Assembly: GCA_027493935.1 (NCBI GenBank)
Contig: JAOSJV010000010.1
Coordinates: forward strand, 1-64,000
Direction: 5' to 3'
DNA length: 64,000 bases
Origin: Burkholderiales bacterium
Lineage (GTDB): Bacteria; Pseudomonadota; Gammaproteobacteria; Burkholderiales; SG8-39
How positions within the stretch are numbered: position 1 is the first letter of the stretch; every line of letters begins with the position of its first letter. The translations under genes and the position numbers were made by a program. Below, in pieces: positions 60,212-64,000 of this stretch. The notes under the pieces were generated by a model that was given only the letters and a program-made list of their open reading frames with translations, made no database searches and was not told the origin of the DNA.

Positions 60212-61270
60212 ATGGTCGACGCGCAAGCAGTGGAGAAACTCGTCAACCGCGGGCTGCAGAACCAGTGGTATCCGGTGCTGCCGAGCTGGGCGCTCGCCGG
60301 GGCGCCGCTCGGCATCACGCGCCTGTCCGAGAACATCGTCCTGTGGCGCGACACCGACGGCGTCGCGCACGCGGCCGAGGACCGCTGCCCGCACCGCGGC
60401 GCGCGCCTCTCGCTCGGCTGGAACCTCGGCGACCGCATCGCCTGCTGGTACCACGGCGTCGAGGTCGACGGCACCGGCACCGTGAGGAAGGTTCCCGCGG
60501 TGTCGAACTGCCCGCTCGAGGGCCAGCGCGCGGTGCGCAGCTACCCGGCGAAGGAGATCCGCGGCGCGATCTTCCTCTACTTCGGCGACGAGCTCAATCG
60601 GGAGCCGTGCCCGCTCGAGCTCCCCGAGGAGCTCACGAGCCCCGAGTTCGGCGCCATCCTGTGCTTCGCCAAGTGGAAGTGCAACTACCGCTACGCGGTC
60701 GACAACGTGATGGACCCGATGCACGGCGCCTACCTGCACGCGGCGTCGCACTCGATGGCGTTCGGCGACAAGAGCGCCAACATGCAGCTGCGCAAGACCC
60801 CGACCGGATTCTCGTTCGAAAAGACGACGCAGCGCGACGTCAACTTCGACTGGGTCGAGTTCGGCCACGGCGGCGCCACGTGGCTGCGCCTGTCGATCCC
60901 GTATCGCCCGAGCGCAGGCCCGGGCGGCAGCTTCTACATCGTGGGCTTCGCGACGCCGGTCGACGAGGACCACTGCATGGTCTTCTTCTGGCGCGCGCGC
61001 AAGTGCACCGCGTGGCAGCGTGACGTGTGGCAGTTCATGTACCGCACGAAGCTCGAGGGCCTGCACTGGGCGGTGCTCGAGCAGGACCGCGTCGTGCTGG
61101 AGCACATGGCGCCCGACGCGCGCTCGCGCGAGTTCCTGTATCAGCACGACGTCGGTCTCTCGCGCGTGCGCCGGGCGCTGCAGCACCGGGCCGAAGAGCA
61201 GCTCCGCGCCCTCGCCGAGCACCGCGCCGCACAGGCACCGGCGGCGGCCCCCGGCCGCGCGACCGCCTGA
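60212..61270 (+). CDS. Rieske non-heme iron oxygenase, catalytic subunit
   Basis: 352 aa. Rieske centre C59-x-H61 (DRCPHRGARLSL) and C78-x2-H81 (ACWYHGVEVDG). Mononuclear iron site N165-V-M-D168-P-M-H171-G-A-Y-L-H176. Such enzymes hydroxylate aromatic or related substrates using O2 and electrons from the ferredoxin at 56794. No small (beta) subunit follows, so it belongs to the alpha-only (phthalate, vanillate-type) group. A reductase gene is not in the window. Confidence 0.92.
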   Translation: MVDAQAVEKLVNRGLQNQWYPVLPSWALAGAPLGITRLSENIVLWRDTDGVAHAAEDRCPHRGARLSLGWNLGDRIACWYHGVEVDGTGTVRKVPAVSNCPLEGQRAVRSYPAKEIRGAIFLYFGDELNREPCPLELPEELTSPEFGAILCFAKWKCNYRYAVDNVMDPMHGAYLHAASHSMAFGDKSANMQLRKTPTGFSFEKTTQRDVNFDWVEFGHGGATWLRLSIPYRPSAGPGGSFYIVGFATPVDEDHCMVFFWRARKCTAWQRDVWQFMYRTKLEGLHWAVLEQDRVVLEHMAPDARSREFLYQHDVGLSRVRRALQHRAEEQLRALAEHRAAQAPAAAPGRATA

Positions 61271-61287
61271 GGCGCCGCGGACCCCGC

Positions 61288-62019
61288 ATGCTCCGCGACC
61301 GGCGCATCCTCATCACTGGCGGCGCACGCGGCCTCGGGCGCGCGTTCGCCGAGAGCGCGCTTGCTGCCGGCGCCCGCGTCGCGATCGCCGACATCCTCGA
61401 GGACGAGGGGCGCGCCACGGCGCGGGAGATCGGCGCGACCTTCGTCGTGCTCGACCTCGCCTCGCCGGCCTCGGTCGCCGGCGCGCTCGACGCCGTCGCG
61501 GCCGCGCTCGGCGGGCTCGACGGCCTGGTCAACAACGGCGCGATCACGAGCTCGGGCGGGAAGCGGCTCGACGAGCTCGACGTCGACACCTGGGATCGCG
61601 TGATGACGGTGAACGTGCGCGGCACCTGGCTCGCGACGCGGGCGGCCCAGGCCCATCTCGCCGCCTCCGCGAGGGGCCGTGTAGTGAACGTGGCCTCCGA
61701 CACCGCGCTGTGGGGCGCGCCGCGGTTGCTCGCTTACGTCGCCAGCAAGGGCGCGGTGATCGCCATGACCCGCGCGATGGCGCGCGAGCTCGGCGCCGCG
61801 GGCACCACCGTCAACGCGGTGGCGCCGGGGCTCACGCTGGTGGAGGCGACCGAGTACGTGCCGGCGGAACGCCACCGGCTGTACGTGGACGGCCGCGCGA
61901 TCAACCGCGCTCAGGTGCCCGAGGACGTCTGCGGCGCGGTGAACTTCCTGCTCTCGGACGCGGCCGGCTTCGTCACCGGACAGCTGCTCGCCGTGAACGG
62001 CGGCTTCGTGATGCATTGA
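61288..62019 (+). CDS. Short-chain dehydrogenase/reductase
   Basis: 243 aa. Rossmann motif LITGGARGLGRAFAE, NNG (VNNGAITSSGG, where NNAG is usual), catalytic Ser in VVNVASDTALWG and YxxxK in YVASKGAVI; GFVTGQLLAVNGGFVMH at the end. Next to a ring-hydroxylating oxygenase it could oxidise the dihydrodiol or hydroxylated product; inference. Confidence 0.88.
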   Translation: MLRDRRILITGGARGLGRAFAESALAAGARVAIADILEDEGRATAREIGATFVVLDLASPASVAGALDAVAAALGGLDGLVNNGAITSSGGKRLDELDVDTWDRVMTVNVRGTWLATRAAQAHLAASARGRVVNVASDTALWGAPRLLAYVASKGAVIAMTRAMARELGAAGTTVNAVAPGLTLVEATEYVPAERHRLYVDGRAINRAQVPEDVCGAVNFLLSDAAGFVTGQLLAVNGGFVMH

Positions 62020-62045
62020 ACCGACTCTCGATAGGAGGCAGCGAC

Positions 62046-62600
62046 ATGAGCGATACTGCAGTCAAGGCCAAGGCGAGCGGGGCGCAGCCCGCGCGGTCGT
62101 GGGAGCGTCCGGCGGACGCGAGTTTCGCCGAGTGGATGGAGTCGCGCGTCGCGCGGCTCGCCACGCGCAAGTACGACTGGAACGCGCTCAAGTTCCAGGC
62201 CGACTACGATTCGAAGTACCGCCGCGCGCAGATGCGCTACGTCGGTACCGGCGGCACCGGCGTCGCGGCCGACGCGAACGTGGTGCCCGCCGAGCACTTC
62301 ACGTTCTCGACCATGCTGCTGCCGGCCGGCGCCGAGGGGCCGATGCACATCCACACCGACGTGGAAGAGATCTTCTTCCTGATCCGCGGCAGGGTGAAGG
62401 TGATGTGCGAGAAGGACGGTGAGCGCTGGGAGTCCGTGATCACCGACCGCGACCTGATTTCGATCCCGCCGGGGGTGTACCGCGGCGAGATCAACATCGG
62501 CGAGGAGGACGCACTGATGTGCGTCATGCTCGGCTCGCCGCGCCCGATCACGCCGACCTACCCGCCGGACCATCCGCTGGCGAAGATCAAACGGCCGTGA
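62046..62600 (+). CDS. Cupin-domain protein
   Basis: 184 aa. Motif 1 (GPMHIHTDVEEIFFLIRGRV) has H-x-H and Glu metal ligands. Motif 2 (ISIPPGVYRGEINIG) lacks the usual His (PxGxxH). A helical N-terminal extension of about 60 residues (RLATRKYDWNALKFQADYDS) precedes it. Could be a small-molecule binding protein or metal-dependent dioxygenase or isomerase; function unknown. The stop overlaps the hydrolase start. Confidence 0.8.
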   Translation: MSDTAVKAKASGAQPARSWERPADASFAEWMESRVARLATRKYDWNALKFQADYDSKYRRAQMRYVGTGGTGVAADANVVPAEHFTFSTMLLPAGAEGPMHIHTDVEEIFFLIRGRVKVMCEKDGERWESVITDRDLISIPPGVYRGEINIGEEDALMCVMLGSPRPITPTYPPDHPLAKIKRP

Positions 62601-63457
62601 GCGACCTCACCGCGTCCCGCGTCGCGCGGCTCGTCGCCCGGTACCCGCTCGCGCGCGCCGCAACCGCGCTCGGCGAGGTCTCGTACCGGTCGGCGGGCGC
62701 CGGCGCGGCGCTCGTCCTGCTGCACGGCATCGGCAGCCAGTCCGGCTCCTGGGCGCAGCAGCTCGCGGCGCTGGCCGACCGTCATCGGGTGGTCGCGTGG
62801 GACGCGCCCGGCTACGGCGAGTCGGCGCCGCTCGCGCCGGCGGCGCCCACTGCGGCCGATTACGCGGCGCGGCTCGGGGACTTTCTCGACGCGCTCGGCA
62901 TCGCGCGCGCGGTGCTCGTCGCGAGCTCGCTCGGGGCGCTGATGGCCGGCGCGTTCGCCGCGCGCTGGCCGGAGCGCGTCGCAGGCCTCGTGCTGCTCAA
63001 TCCTGCCGGCGGCTACGGGCTCGCGGAGCCGGCGGTGCGCGAGGCAAAGCTCGCGGCGCGGCTCGAACGGCTCGCAACGCTCGGCCCGGCCGGAATGGCG
63101 CGCAACCTGCCCGCCGGGATGCTGGCGCCGAAGGCCTCCGACACCGCGCGCGCGCTCGCGGCCTGGGGCCAGTCGAGCATCCAACCCCATGGCTACGCGC
63201 AGGCCGCGCGCATGCTGGCGAACGGCAGGCTCGCCGAGGACGCCGCGCGCTATGCCGGACCGGTGCTCGTGGTGGCCGCCGATGCGGACACCATCACGCC
63301 ACTGGCCGAGTGCCAGCGCATCGCCCGAGCGTTCCCGCGCGCGCGCTTCCGCATGGTCGAGGGCGCAGGCCATCTGTCCTACCTCGATTCGCCGGAGGTC
63401 GTGAACGACGCGGTCACCGAATTCGCGGCGCGCTGCGCCGAGGAGGCGCGCGCGTGA
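62597..63457 (+). CDS. Alpha/beta hydrolase
   Basis: 286 aa from GTG 62597 (GTGA overlap). Oxyanion-hole HG in LVLLHGIGSQSGSW, nucleophile elbow VASSLGALMAG (Ser in A-S-S-L-G), acid DADTITPL, and His in GAGHLSYLDSPE. Similar to ring-cleavage-product (MhpC-like) or ester hydrolases. In this operon it may hydrolyse an ester, lactone or ring-fission product. Confidence 0.87.
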   Translation: MSDLTASRVARLVARYPLARAATALGEVSYRSAGAGAALVLLHGIGSQSGSWAQQLAALADRHRVVAWDAPGYGESAPLAPAAPTAADYAARLGDFLDALGIARAVLVASSLGALMAGAFAARWPERVAGLVLLNPAGGYGLAEPAVREAKLAARLERLATLGPAGMARNLPAGMLAPKASDTARALAAWGQSSIQPHGYAQAARMLANGRLAEDAARYAGPVLVVAADADTITPLAECQRIARAFPRARFRMVEGAGHLSYLDSPEVVNDAVTEFAARCAEEARA

Positions 63458-64000
63458 GCGAGCCCCGCTACAACGTGCCCGGCCTGGAGCGCGGTCTGCG
63501 GGTGCTCCAGCTCTTCGACCGACACCGCAAGGTGCTGGGCGCGGCCGAGATGGCGCGCGCGCTCGCGATCCCGCGCTCGACCGCCTTCCGCCTGGCGCAG
63601 ACGCTCGAGCATCTCGGCTACCTGCACCGCGAGGGTGACGCCTACCGCGTCGGCCCCGCCGTGCTGCGGCTCGGCTTCGAGTACCTCGCCTCGCTCGAGC
63701 TCACCGACCTCGCGCGCCCGATCCTCGAGCGCCTGCGCGACGAGAGCGGCTGCTCGGCCCAGCTCGTGATCCGCGACGGGCGTGACGTGGTGGTGGTGCT
63801 GAAGGCCGCCGCACCCTCGACCTTCGCAAGCAACGTCAACGTCGGCACGCGCATGCCGGCGCACGCCACGATTCTCGGCCGGGTGTTGCTGTGCGACGCG
63901 GACGATCGCACGCTCGCCGCGCTTTACCCGGAGAGCGCGCTGCCGCAGGTGTCGGCGAAGTCGCCGGAGAGCGTCGCCGAACTGAAGCGGCTGCTGCGCG
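63454..64000 (+). CDS. IclR-family transcriptional regulator (cut by window end)
   Basis: The first 182 residues, from GTG 63454 overlapping the hydrolase stop. N-terminal winged HTH (GLERGLRVLQLFDRHRKVLG, AAEMARALAIPRSTAFRLAQ) and most of the effector-binding domain (LELTDLARPILERLRDESGC, PAHATILGRVLL). IclR proteins in catabolic operons usually respond to the pathway substrate. Cotranscription with its targets implies feedback. Confidence 0.92.
   Translation, partial: MSEPRYNVPGLERGLRVLQLFDRHRKVLGAAEMARALAIPRSTAFRLAQTLEHLGYLHREGDAYRVGPAVLRLGFEYLASLELTDLARPILERLRDESGCSAQLVIRDGRDVVVVLKAAAPSTFASNVNVGTRMPAHATILGRVLLCDADDRTLAALYPESALPQVSAKSPESVAELKRLLR

Overview
The window is a chromosomal stretch of a high-GC betaproteobacterium. 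The evidence is the gene order gyrA-serC-serA-pheA-hisC-tyrA-aroA-cmk-rpsA-ihfB-lapA-lapB-ugd-hldA-hldD-cysM, ompA-ubiG-gph beside gyrA, and a tmRNA whose tag reads ANDERFALAA. It resembles environmental Burkholderiales or related uncultured lineages; I cannot name a genus.

Layout. 1-8943 is a genomic island ending at the 3' end of tRNA-Arg(ACG). It holds a broken IS21-family element inserted in the toxin gene of an AbiE type IV toxin-antitoxin pair, a ClpP-fold (SDH_sah) protease divergent from an unknown membrane protein, repeat-rich DNA, and two tyrosine recombinases with a small HTH protein. 9080-19640 is accessory: a cardiolipin-synthase-like phospholipase D, an IS256 remnant, an EVE + NO VEIN (DUF3883) protein, a TonB-like protein with 102-bp coding repeats, and an IS1634-family element split by a group II intron. 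19645-23453 has tRNA-Ser(GCU), lysC, an XRE regulator, tRNA-Ser(UGA) with a 136-bp tandem array of its own 5' half, and a Bax-inhibitor-family membrane protein.

23478-43963 is a dense minus-strand core block: RNA methylation, exonuclease, cysteine synthesis, LPS heptose and UDP-glucuronate synthesis, LPS-assembly control (lapAB), IHF, ribosomal protein S1, cmk, aromatic, histidine and serine biosynthesis, and gyrA. 44275-49234 runs the other way: two short OmpA-type proteins around an MTA/SAH deaminase, ubiG, gph and ssrA. A 1.1-kb insert with mazEF lies between two copies of the ssrA 3' end. 51231-56563 has a metallophosphoesterase, a DUF748/AsmA-type giant and a hemerythrin. 56794-64000 is an apparently uncharacterised catabolic operon: Rieske ferredoxin, ABC importer, small HTH protein, Rieske oxygenase, SDR dehydrogenase, cupin, alpha/beta hydrolase and an IclR regulator cut by the window end.

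Quality caveat. Many genes, including indispensable ones (gyrA, rpsA, cmk, lysC), are broken by single-base insertions or deletions, mostly in G/C runs. At 7927-7929 one added G repairs two overlapping genes at once. I read these as sequence errors and annotate full gene spans, stating where the frame breaks. Only the abiEii truncation (transposon insertion) and the IS remnants look like real gene decay.
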